DNA of 64,000 nucleotides from Pseudomonadota bacterium (GTDB lineage: Bacteria > Myxococcota_A > UBA796 > SXON01). Positions 24,965-33,160 of the stretch are shown here, piece after piece. Location: positions 1 to 64,000 of the forward strand of contig JAUXQH010000173.1 of NCBI GenBank assembly GCA_030685065.1, read 5' to 3'. A model generated the notes under the pieces. The model was not told the DNA's origin. It was given only the letters and a program-made list of their open reading frames with translations, and searched no databases. Position 1 is the first letter of the stretch. Each line of letters begins with the position of its first letter. A program made the position numbers and the translations under genes.

Positions 24965-26277
24965 CCGAGTCCCTGCGGGCGCTCCTCGCCTCCGGCGAGT
25001 ACCTCTCCTATGCGTACGCCTACCCGCACAAGACGACGTACCGCACGCTCGCGCCGCCGGTGGGGCTGCGGGAGCTCTGGGCCGAGGAGGACCGGGGCGC
25101 CCTGTTCCTCTACGTGCACGTCCCGTTCTGCGAGCAGCGGTGCGGCTTCTGCAACCTGTACACCCAGGTGCGGCCGAAGTCGGGTGTCGAGGCCCGGTAT
25201 GTCGAGGCTGTCGAGCGCCAGGCGGCGGTGCTTTCCAACGTCCTGTCCGATACGACGGGGCCCGCGCGCTTCGCGCGCCTCGCCATCGGCGGCGGCACGC
25301 CCACCTTCCTCGGGGCGGCGCTCCTCGAGCGGGTCTTCGCGTTGGCGCGGCGGCTCGGCGCGGCCGACGTGCCGACGTCGATCGAGGTCTCGCCGGGCAC
25401 GCTCGACGACGATCAGCTCGGCGTGCTCGTCGCCAACCGGGTCACGCGGGTGAGCGTCGGCGTGCAGAGCATCCTCCCGAACGAGACCGCGTCGGTGCAG
25501 CGGGGCCAGGCACTCTCCGACGTGGAGCGGGTCGTGCGGCGGCTCGCGGCGGCGGTGCCCGTGTGCAACGTCGATCTCATCTACGGCCTGCCCGGTCAGA
25601 CCGCGGAGACGCTGCGCCGATCGATCGACCACGTCCTGAACCTCGGCGCCAACGAGCTCTACCTGTACCCCCTCTACGTGCGGCCGCTCACGGGCCTGGG
25701 GCGGCGCGACGGGTGGGACGACCACCGCCTCGCCCTGTACCGCGCGGGCCGGGAGCACCTCCTGGCGCTCGGGTGGGCGCAGGGCTCGATGCGGATGTTC
25801 CAGGCGCCGGGCTCCCCGGAGCCCCGCGGCGCCGTGTACCGCTGCCAGGACGACGGGATGGTCGGGCTCGGCGCGGGCGCGCGCTCCTACACCCGGTCCC
25901 TGCACTACGCGAGCCCCTACGCCGTGAGCCAGGGCGCCATCCGCGCGGGCATCGAGGCGTGGATGGGCCAGAGCGACGCCGAGTTCTCCCAGGCGCGGCA
26001 CGGCATCCGATTGGGAGACGAGGAGCGGCGCCGTCGCTACGTGCTCTTGTCGCTGCTGGAGGCGGGGCTCGATCGGGCGGCGTACGTGGCGCGGTTCGGG
26101 GCGGACGTGATGGCGCACCTGCCGGAGCTCGCCGAGGCGGTCGACGTCGGGCTGATCGTGGCGGACGAGGCCTCGCTCGACCTGACGGAAGCCGGGCTCG
26201 AACGATCGGACGTCCTGGGGCATTGGTTGCAGTCCGCCGCCGTGCGCGCCGCGCGGGCCGGGTGGGAGGCGGCGTGA
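24961..26277 (+). CDS. STM4012-family radical SAM protein (HemN-like)
   Basis: 438 residues, GTG start (GTGA overlap). The radical SAM cluster motif is CEQRCGFC (C57, C61, C64) within YVHVPFCEQRCGFCNLY, the HemN/HemW-type signature; GGGTPTFL at 110-117; the second SAM-binding strand region VSVGVQS; and DLIYGLPGQT. The C-terminal domain resembles HemN_C. Members are annotated as coproporphyrinogen-III-oxidase-like but generally lack evidence for that activity. In this operon it may act as a heme-binding or alkyl-transfer radical SAM enzyme. Confidence 0.88.
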   Translation: MTESLRALLASGEYLSYAYAYPHKTTYRTLAPPVGLRELWAEEDRGALFLYVHVPFCEQRCGFCNLYTQVRPKSGVEARYVEAVERQAAVLSNVLSDTTGPARFARLAIGGGTPTFLGAALLERVFALARRLGAADVPTSIEVSPGTLDDDQLGVLVANRVTRVSVGVQSILPNETASVQRGQALSDVERVVRRLAAAVPVCNVDLIYGLPGQTAETLRRSIDHVLNLGANELYLYPLYVRPLTGLGRRDGWDDHRLALYRAGREHLLALGWAQGSMRMFQAPGSPEPRGAVYRCQDDGMVGLGAGARSYTRSLHYASPYAVSQGAIRAGIEAWMGQSDAEFSQARHGIRLGDEERRRRYVLLSLLEAGLDRAAYVARFGADVMAHLPELAEAVDVGLIVADEASLDLTEAGLERSDVLGHWLQSAAVRAARAGWEAA

Positions 26278-27131
26278 GCCGGCCGCTCGGGATCTTGTGG
26301 CGGGGCCCGCTCGATAGTTGCAACTATGGCTGCGGCTATTGTCCGTTTGCCAAGCGGGGGCCGCGTCGGGGGATGTTGGACGCCGACCGCGCGGCCCTCG
26401 CGCGCTTCGTGGCGTGGGTCGAGTCCGCGTCGGCCTGGTCGCTCGAGATCCTGTTCACCCCGTATGGCGAGGCCCTGGTGTGGCCGTGGTATCGCGCCGC
26501 CCTCGCGCGGATCTCCCACCTCCCCCACGTGCGGCGCGTGGCGGTCCAGACCAACGGCTCGGCGCCCATGGGGTTCGTCGAGGGCGCGGAGCTCGGCCGG
26601 TTGGCCCTGTGGATCTCGTGGCATCCGTCGGAGATCTCCCGCGCGGCGTTCGTCGAGAAGATCGGGGCCCTGGACGCGCGCGGCGTGCGCCTGAGCGTCG
26701 GCGCCGTGGCGCTGCCGGAGAACCTCGCGGAGGTCGAGGCCCTGCGCGACGCGCTGCCGCCCCGCGTCCCGATGTGGATCAACGCCCAGAAGCCCGGTGT
26801 GCGGTACGTCGGGGAGGCGCTCGCCCGCTGGTCCCGCCTCGATCCGGCGTTTCCGCTCGACCTGGCGCCCCACCCCACGCGCGGCCGCCCGTGTCACACG
26901 GGTGACACCGTCATCAGCGTCGACGGCGCCGGTACGATCCGCCGCTGTCACTTCGTCGACGACGTGCTCGGCAACCTCTACGAGGGGGACGTCGCCGCGA
27001 TCCTGGGGCCGCGGCCCTGCCCGAGGCTCCGGTGTGATTGTTACATCGGCTACGCGCACCTGCCGGAGCTCGGCCTGCGGGAGCTGTATGGGGACGACTT
27101 GTTGGTGAGGATGCGGCCGGCGAGCCGGTGA
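26274..27131 (+). CDS. STM4011-family radical SAM protein
   Basis: 285 residues, GTG start overlapping the previous TGA. The cluster motif is CNYGCGYC (C16, C20, C23), starting only 15 residues from the N-terminus. Downstream: EILFTPYGEAL (GGE-like), VAVQTNGS, LSVGAVALPENL. The C-terminal region has additional cysteines (GRPCHTGD, RRCHFVDD, CPRLRCDCYIGYAHL) suggestive of an auxiliary Fe-S cluster. Last gene of the operon, 47 bp before the DyP peroxidase. Substrate unknown. Confidence 0.86.
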   Translation: MSRPLGILWRGPLDSCNYGCGYCPFAKRGPRRGMLDADRAALARFVAWVESASAWSLEILFTPYGEALVWPWYRAALARISHLPHVRRVAVQTNGSAPMGFVEGAELGRLALWISWHPSEISRAAFVEKIGALDARGVRLSVGAVALPENLAEVEALRDALPPRVPMWINAQKPGVRYVGEALARWSRLDPAFPLDLAPHPTRGRPCHTGDTVISVDGAGTIRRCHFVDDVLGNLYEGDVAAILGPRPCPRLRCDCYIGYAHLPELGLRELYGDDLLVRMRPASR

Positions 27132-27178
27132 CCGTCGGGAGGGCGCCTCGGCCCTGCTCGCCGGATAGCTGCCCCCGC

Positions 27179-28063
27179 ATGTCCACCGCCCAGCCCGGCA
27201 TCCTCCTCGACGTCCCCCCGCACGCCCGCTTCCTCACCTTCCGCCTCGCGCCGGGCGCGGACCCCCGGGGGGCGCTCGCGGCCCTGGCCGCAGTCCCGTT
27301 GACCGACGGGCGGATCGTCGGCTTGGGAGATGTGCTCGTGCACGCCCTGGGGGCGACGATTCCCGGCCTCCGGCCCTTCCCCGCGCTCACCGGCGTCGGG
27401 GTGGCCGCGCCGTCCACGCCGACGGCCCTCTGGGTACGTCTCGCGGGGGCCGACCCCGGCGCCCTGTTCCACGAGGGGGCCGCGCTCGAAGCCGCCCTCG
27501 CACCTTCGTTCGTGCTCGACGGCGTGACCGAGTCGTACCGTCACGGCTCCGGGCGTGACCTCACCGGCTACGAGGACGGCACCGAGAACCCCAAGGGCGA
27601 TGCCGCGCTCGCCGCCGCCCTCGTGAGCGGGCAGGGGCCCGGGTACGACGGCGCCAGCTTCCTCGCGACGCAGCAGTGGGTACATGATTGGCGGGCGTTC
27701 CGGGCCATGCGGCCGGGCGAACAGGACGCCGCGGTGGGGCGCCGAATCTCGGACAACGCGGAGATCGAGGATGCGCCGCCCTCGGCCCACGTGCGTCGCA
27801 CCGCCCAGGAGAGCTTCTCGCCGCCCGCGTTCGTCGTGCGCCGCTCGATGCCCTGGCACGACCGGCACGACAGCGGGCTCGTGTTCCTCGCCTTCGCGGC
27901 CACGCTCGACGCGTTCGAAGCCCAGCTGCGCCGGATGATCGGGCTGGACGACGGCGTGGTGGACGCGTTGTACGGGTTCACGCGCCCCGTCACCGGCGCC
28001 TACCTGTGGTGCCCACCGGTGCGGGCCGACCGGCTCGATCTCCGGGCGGTGGGGATCGGCTGA
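27179..28063 (+). CDS. Dye-decolorising (DyP-type) heme peroxidase
   Basis: 294 residues. DyP signatures: GYEDGTENP (130-138, distal Asp in GxxDG), HVRRTAQESF (proximal His about 204), and the C-terminal MIGLDDGVVDALYGFTRPVTGAYLWCPP typical of bacterial YfeX-like enzymes. No Tat or Sec signal, so cytoplasmic. It follows the STM4011-like gene by 47 bp and could be a read-through member of that operon, though there is no overlap. Converges with the desaturase gene. Confidence 0.93.
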   Translation: MSTAQPGILLDVPPHARFLTFRLAPGADPRGALAALAAVPLTDGRIVGLGDVLVHALGATIPGLRPFPALTGVGVAAPSTPTALWVRLAGADPGALFHEGAALEAALAPSFVLDGVTESYRHGSGRDLTGYEDGTENPKGDAALAAALVSGQGPGYDGASFLATQQWVHDWRAFRAMRPGEQDAAVGRRISDNAEIEDAPPSAHVRRTAQESFSPPAFVVRRSMPWHDRHDSGLVFLAFAATLDAFEAQLRRMIGLDDGVVDALYGFTRPVTGAYLWCPPVRADRLDLRAVGIG

Positions 28064-28070
28064 GAGCGGC

Positions 28071-29054
28071 CTACGCCGCGATCGGCCGCAGCCGCGTCGC
28101 GATCATGGCGACGACCTCGTCGTCCGTGCGCGCGGGCGCACCCGGCAGGCGCACGAAGCGGCGGGCCAGCGCCTTGTGCTGGCGGAGCATGAGGAGCACC
28201 CACACCTGGAAGAAGTCGATGCCGTCGAACACGATGGCATCTTCACGCCCGTAGGCCTCGCGCGCGCTCTCGAACAGCCCGGGCATCTCGGTGTAGTGGG
28301 CGCGCGGCTTGTGGTGGTGCACCGTGTGGTAGCCGTCGTTGAAGCAACGGACGTTGTACCGGGTGTTGATACACGTGATGCTGCTGCGGTAGGTCTCGCC
28401 GGGGTCGAGCGGATCGATGAACGCGTGCTGGCCCCAGTTGCCCGCCATCATGAGCGTACGCACGCCCAACACCGGCCCCACGAACACCACGAGGGTCGCC
28501 TGCCAATTCACGGAGGCGAGGACGATCATGAGCAACCAGAACGCGCCCTCGCCGATCAGCAGGCGCCGAAGCATGTGCTTGCTGCCGCGGCGCCAGTGGT
28601 ACGCCGCGAGCTTGGGGAGGCCGACGCCGAGGAAGGAGACCAGGTAGTGCAGCCAATGACGGAAGCTGTCGCGTTGGTAGCGCATCGTGGTCGACAGGTC
28701 GTTGGCGAGGTTGTTCTCGATGTGGTGCATGCCGATGTGGTGCACGAAGTAGCTCTGGGGGGTCTGCCCGAAGAACGGCCCGATGGCCCACGGGATGATG
28801 TGCTTCATCCAGGAGGCCTTGAACAGCGGCCGGTGGGACGTGCAGTGCAACATCAGGATGAAGCGATCCAGGTAGCCGAGCCCCCAGAGCAGCAGGTAGG
28901 CCACCGCGAGGGGCCAGAACCAAGCCTTCACGAAGAACATCCCGATGCCGAGGCAGCCGACCATGGCGCAGCCGAGCATCAGGTGCACCATCGGCAGGTC
29001 GCGCTCGTCGTGAAGGAGGGCGACCAGGTGGCGGTTCAGACCGGTTGCTGCCAT
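28071..29054 (-). CDS. Membrane fatty acid desaturase
   Basis: 327 residues. Three histidine boxes: HCTSH (70-74), HHIGMHH (105-111) and HTVHHH (243-248), separated by paired hydrophobic segments, as in membrane di-iron desaturases/hydroxylases. ATG 29054 begins MAATGLNRHLVALL; a longer upstream reading is Arg/Pro-rich and unlikely. Introduces double bonds into acyl chains, presumably tuning membrane fluidity. The regiospecificity cannot be read off. Confidence 0.92.
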   Translation of the reverse strand: MAATGLNRHLVALLHDERDLPMVHLMLGCAMVGCLGIGMFFVKAWFWPLAVAYLLLWGLGYLDRFILMLHCTSHRPLFKASWMKHIIPWAIGPFFGQTPQSYFVHHIGMHHIENNLANDLSTTMRYQRDSFRHWLHYLVSFLGVGLPKLAAYHWRRGSKHMLRRLLIGEGAFWLLMIVLASVNWQATLVVFVGPVLGVRTLMMAGNWGQHAFIDPLDPGETYRSSITCINTRYNVRCFNDGYHTVHHHKPRAHYTEMPGLFESAREAYGREDAIVFDGIDFFQVWVLLMLRQHKALARRFVRLPGAPARTDDEVVAMIATRLRPIAA

Positions 29055-29185
29055 CGTGACCTCAGGGCGGAGCACCCTACCACCCCAGGCTCGCCCGCGC
29101 CCGCGCGGGAGCGCGTCCGCGAGGGGAAGGTCCGTAGGCTCTGGCAACGGGCTCCCGCGCGCGCTACCCGGCGGCCGGAGGCCTC

Positions 29186-29893
29186 ATGAGCAGCTGGCAC
29201 GACGGCAACCCGCCGCCCCTCGCGACACCCGCGTTCCCCGACGTGCCGCGCAGCACCCATGCGCCGCGGTTCTTGTTCCTCTACGGATCCTTGCGCGAGC
29301 GCTCCTTCAGCCGCCTGCTCGCCGAGGAGGGCGCGCGGGTGCTCGAGGGGCTGGGCGCGGAGGTGCGCTGGTTTCACTCGCACGACCTGCCGATGAAGGG
29401 CCCGGGGATGGACGAGCACCCGAAGGTGATCGAGCTCCGCGCGCTGTCGGAGTGGTCGGAGGGCCACGTGTGGTCGTGCCCGGAGCTGCACGGCGCGATC
29501 ACCGGGGTGTTCAAGAACCAGCTCGATTGGATCCCCCTCGCCATCGGCGCGCTCCGGCCCACCCAGGGCCGTACGCTCGCGATCATGCAGGTGTCCGGCG
29601 GATCCCAATCCTACAACGTCGTCAACACCCTGCGCCTGCTCGGCCGGTGGATGCGGATGCTCACGATCCCCAACCAATCGAGCGTGCCGAAGGCGTACCA
29701 GGAGTTCGACGAGGCCGGACGGATGAAGGACTCCGAGCTCCGCGATCGCGTGGTGGACGTGATGGAGGAGCTGTGGAAGTTCACCCTGCTCACGCGCGAC
29801 CACCGCGACTTCCTGGTCGACCGCTACAGCGAGCGCCGTGAGGCCGAAGGCGAGGCGGCTCGCGGCGTCGCGCGGTCGTCCCGCGCGATGTAG
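29186..29893 (+). CDS. arsH: ArsH-like NADPH-dependent FMN reductase
   Basis: 235 residues. Flavodoxin-like fold with the ArsH signature FLYGSLRERSFSRLLAEE, the PMKGPGMDEHP loop, and SELHGAI-like segment CPELHGAITGVFKNQLDWIP plus TLAIMQVSGGSQSYN. ArsH oxidises trivalent organoarsenicals and reduces quinones and dyes with NADPH. No arsR, arsB or arsC is nearby, so a general quinone/azo reductase role is equally possible. Divergent from the desaturase, with 131 bp between starts. Confidence 0.9.
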   Translation: MSSWHDGNPPPLATPAFPDVPRSTHAPRFLFLYGSLRERSFSRLLAEEGARVLEGLGAEVRWFHSHDLPMKGPGMDEHPKVIELRALSEWSEGHVWSCPELHGAITGVFKNQLDWIPLAIGALRPTQGRTLAIMQVSGGSQSYNVVNTLRLLGRWMRMLTIPNQSSVPKAYQEFDEAGRMKDSELRDRVVDVMEELWKFTLLTRDHRDFLVDRYSERREAEGEAARGVARSSRAM

Positions 29894-29923
29894 CAGGCGG
29901 GCCGTCGCCGAGCGGCTCGTCGC

Positions 29924-30634
29924 TCACTCGACCGTCATCACGCGGAACTCGAGGGTGCCCGTCGCCATGAGCGAGGCGAGGGTGTTCACGTCCGTCACGT
30001 CGACCGCCTCGTTCACGCGCAGGCCGGCGACGCCGATGGCGTACTGGCCGGGCTCGGCGAAGATGGCGCCGGGGATGTCGGCGACGAGGACCGGCTCCTC
30101 GACGAGCATGTCGTAGATCACGCCGGCGCCGTCGGGCGCGTTGCTCCAGAGCTGCTCCTTGGTGTCGACATCGAGGACCACCGCGACGACCCCGTCGTAG
30201 TCTTCGCTGGAGACATCGAGGTGCAGGGCGGTGTTGATGCCCGTGGTGAGGGGGATGTTCATGGAGGCGGCGGGCGCGCCGTCCATGCGGAGGATCTCGC
30301 TGCCGTCGCGCTCGATGATGAGCGTCTCGCCGGGCACGTAGGTGACGCCGGTGCCCCGGGGGGTGGCCCAGACCCCGTCGCCTTCGTCGCCGAACGGGAG
30401 GGTGCCGTTGCTCTCGGACACGAGGGTCAGCACCACGTCGGTGGGCGTCTCGCCATCCAGCGTGGAGAGGTACGCCGCGGCCCGGCCGCCGTGCTCGTAG
30501 TCGGTCCCGGACAGGTCGAGCTCGGGGGGCGCGGCGAGCGCCAACACGAGGCCTTCCGCCACGTCGGGGTTGGTCACTCCGCCGAGGAGCATGTCGATTT
30601 CGTCACAACCAATCAGGACAAGGAGGAGAGTCAT
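29924..30634 (-). CDS. Hypothetical lipoprotein
   Basis: 236 residues, not recognised. The signal is extremely short: MTLLLVLIGC, lipobox Cys at position 10 and no basic residue. The mature protein is acidic and beta-rich with no further Cys; it includes repeated predicted strands (VVLTLVSESNGTLPFGDEG, TLIIERDGSEILRMDG, GVVAVVLDVDTKEQLW). An orphan gene between ArsH and the HelD-like helicase. Function unknown; exported lipoprotein is inferred. Confidence 0.65.
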   Translation of the reverse strand: MTLLLVLIGCDEIDMLLGGVTNPDVAEGLVLALAAPPELDLSGTDYEHGGRAAAYLSTLDGETPTDVVLTLVSESNGTLPFGDEGDGVWATPRGTGVTYVPGETLIIERDGSEILRMDGAPAASMNIPLTTGINTALHLDVSSEDYDGVVAVVLDVDTKEQLWSNAPDGAGVIYDMLVEEPVLVADIPGAIFAEPGQYAIGVAGLRVNEAVDVTDVNTLASLMATGTLEFRVMTVE

Positions 30635-30772
30635 CTGGGTTTCCGTTCGTGAATGCTGTATCGGTCGGGCTTCGCCGGGCCTTGAGAAGCAAGCGCGAAG
30701 AAACTGGCGGGTGGGCGGTCGGGTGGCTGAACACCTGTGCGGGATCCGCGCCGACGGTTAGATCCGGCGCCC

Positions 30773-32848
30773 ATGCCCGAGCTCCCACCCCTCGCCCCAG
30801 AACCCCCCGCTCTCGTCGCAGACGAGGTGGCGATCATCGCCCGGGTCGTGCCCACGCTCCGGTCCATCCAGTCGGAGGATGGCGAGCGGGAGCGATCCCT
30901 CGTCGAGAGGGCCCGCGTGCTGCACCAACAATGGACAGATGCGCGGGGTGACCACGCCCAGCGCGAGGCCTTCGAGGAGGGCCTCGAAGAAGCGAATCGC
31001 GCCTTGACCTCGCACCGGAGCGCCCGCCGCGCGCGGGATCTCCCCGTGGGGACCCCATACTTCGCGCGCATGGTCCTGCAGGAGGGTGCACGTCGGCAGG
31101 AGATCCTGCTCGGGAAGGTCGGTGTGGTCGAGCGGGGGCTGGCGATCTGCGACTGGCGGGACGCCCCGATCAGCCAGCTCTACTACACGTGCGAGGAGGG
31201 CGAGGAGTTCGAGGAGGAGATCGGCGGGCGCACGCGGGAGGGCGTGCTGGCCGTGCGCCGCCGGGTGGACATCCGGGAGGGCGTGCTGGTGGAGGTGCAG
31301 GGCGGCGCCACCACGCTCCGATTGCGTCCGGACGGCAGCTACGCGGTGCCCGGGAGCAGCCGCCAGGAGAAGGACGACCACCGCCTGCCCGACATCGTCT
31401 CGCTGATCACGCGCGAGCAGTTCCTTGTGATCGCGCGGCCGACGGCGGGCGTGGTGCTGCTCCGCGGGCGCGCCGGCTCGGGCAAGACCACCGTCGCGCT
31501 CCATCGTATCGCGTACCTGCACTTCCAGGACGCCCAGCGGTTCCGCCCCGAGCGGATGCTGGTCGTGATGTTCAACAAGGCCCTCCAGACCTACATCTCG
31601 CGCGTGTTGCCCGAGCTCGGCGTGCAGGGGGTCATGGTGGAGACCTTCCACGGATGGGCGCTCCGCATCCTGCGCAGCGGGGGCATCAGCCTCGAGATGC
31701 GGTCGTCGTCTCCCGCGGTGGCGAAGCTCAAGCGCCACCCCGCCATCGGGGTGCTCTTGTCCGCCTACGTCGAGCGTCTGGGGGACAAGTCGGCCGGGTG
31801 GGTGCGCGACCAGCTGGGGGAGGCCGGCGTGGCCACCTGGGACGGAACGCCGGGGCGCGGCCTCGCGCGCATCGCCGCGTTCCGGAAGCGGCATCCCGGC
31901 GCATGGTGGGCGAAGCTCCGCGCGCGCCTGCTCGACCACACGCGGGACCTCTGGGCGCTCTTCGAGGATGACGCCCTCTGCCGCGAGGTGCTGCCGCCCT
32001 CGCTCCACGGCACGCTCCCCGCCGCCCGCAAGCACCAGGCCGGGCGCGCGGAGGCCGGGTGCCTCGATTGGGAGGACGCCGCGCTGCTCCTCAGGCTCGG
32101 CCAGCTCAAGCACCAGGCGGACAGCGAGCTGCCGTGTGGGTGGGCGGGGCTCTACGCCCACCTCGTCATCGACGAAGCGCAGGACCTCTCCACCGTCGAG
32201 ATCGAGGCGCTCGTGGACGCGGCGGATGTCGGCCGCTCCGTCACCATCGCGGGGGACCCCGCGCAGAAGATCCTCGCGGACGCCCAGTTCGAGGGCTTCG
32301 AGGAGCTCCTCCGGCGCCTCACCGGCCAGGTGGAGGTGCGGCTGGACGCCCTCGCGATCGGCCACCGATCCACGCGCCCCATCATGTCCCTCGCCATCAC
32401 CGCCCTCGGCCAGGGCCCCTCGTCCGACCCCGCGGTGATCGCCGCCCGCGACGGCGAACCGGTCGAGTGGTTCGAGGGCGACGACGCGGCGCTGCTGTCG
32501 CAAGTGGCAGAGGCCATCGCGCGCTTCCGCGAGGTCCGTCCCAGCGCGCTCGTGGCGGTGTTGGCCAAGGGCAAGACCACGGCCGATCAGTGGGCGCGCC
32601 GGCTCGAAGCGGAGGGCGTCTTCGGGGTGCGCCGGGCCGCGCGCGCGGACTTCTCGTTCCAGCCCGGCGTCGTGGTGAGCAACGTCCACCAGGTGAAGGG
32701 CCTCGAGTTCGACGGCGTGGTGCTCATCGAGCCCGCCGAGTTCGGTGAGAGCGACAAGCAGCTGCTGCACGTGGCGATCACCCGGGCGGCGGATCGGCTG
32801 TGGATCGTCGCGGGACGCGGGCGGGGGAGGCTGGCAGAGCAAGGGTAG
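30773..32848 (+). CDS. HelD-like UvrD/Rep-family helicase (RNA polymerase recycling factor type)
   Basis: 691 residues. The N-terminal third resembles HelD: charged helices (15-90), TPYFARMVLQEG, VVERGLAICDWRDAPISQLYY and the EGEEFEEEIGGRTREGVLAVRR strand region. Walker A GRAGSGKTT at 232-240; later superfamily 1 motifs VIDEAQDLS, GDPAQKI, QVKGLEFDGVVLIEP and LLHVAITRAADRLWI. HelD proteins bind RNA polymerase and release stalled complexes using ATP; helicase IV is the alternative annotation. ATG 30773 chosen. Transcribed alone, followed by a 312-bp gap. Confidence 0.85.
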   Translation: MPELPPLAPEPPALVADEVAIIARVVPTLRSIQSEDGERERSLVERARVLHQQWTDARGDHAQREAFEEGLEEANRALTSHRSARRARDLPVGTPYFARMVLQEGARRQEILLGKVGVVERGLAICDWRDAPISQLYYTCEEGEEFEEEIGGRTREGVLAVRRRVDIREGVLVEVQGGATTLRLRPDGSYAVPGSSRQEKDDHRLPDIVSLITREQFLVIARPTAGVVLLRGRAGSGKTTVALHRIAYLHFQDAQRFRPERMLVVMFNKALQTYISRVLPELGVQGVMVETFHGWALRILRSGGISLEMRSSSPAVAKLKRHPAIGVLLSAYVERLGDKSAGWVRDQLGEAGVATWDGTPGRGLARIAAFRKRHPGAWWAKLRARLLDHTRDLWALFEDDALCREVLPPSLHGTLPAARKHQAGRAEAGCLDWEDAALLLRLGQLKHQADSELPCGWAGLYAHLVIDEAQDLSTVEIEALVDAADVGRSVTIAGDPAQKILADAQFEGFEELLRRLTGQVEVRLDALAIGHRSTRPIMSLAITALGQGPSSDPAVIAARDGEPVEWFEGDDAALLSQVAEAIARFREVRPSALVAVLAKGKTTADQWARRLEAEGVFGVRRAARADFSFQPGVVVSNVHQVKGLEFDGVVLIEPAEFGESDKQLLHVAITRAADRLWIVAGRGRGRLAEQG

Positions 32849-33160
32849 AACCAATGGTTCAGCCGCCAGGCTGAGGTCCGACGGCAGGTTGTCCATTGGC
32901 TTGTCAATAGCTATGGACAAGTCGGTGGGACAGATCGGGATCGGGCGCGCTGGGGCCCACCTCGGGCTTCGAGACAAAGCATGACCCATGCTCCCGCCCG
33001 CGCTTTGCGCAGGCGGTCAGGAGGGTCCCTGCCGCCCGGAGAATCGGCGCTGGAGTGCGCGAGCGTCAACACGACGTTTCCGTAGCGTCCAGCCGCAGCT
33101 GTCGCACACCTCGACCTCCACGCATGCTAGGCTCTCCTCCTGCGAGAGAGGATTCACGCC
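32849..33160. other. 312-bp intergenic region with two inverted repeats, no credible gene
   Basis: Starting at the helicase stop is the odd palindrome GAACCA-A-TGGTTC (32848-32860). Further on, TTGTCCAT (32889-32896) and ATGGACAA (32913-32920) form a perfect inverted repeat with a 16-bp spacer, and TTGTCC/TATGGA are spaced 17 bp apart like weak -35/-10 elements. The right part ends in a GAGAGAGGA stretch before the TTG start of the DUF1552 gene. No open frame in it looks coding. A promoter/operator for the 33161-36429 operon is the likeliest content. Confidence 0.5.

Noticed and set aside
29186..29893. Arsenic resistance operon
   Set aside because: Only an ArsH-like gene is present; arsR, arsB, arsC and acr3 are absent from the surroundings.
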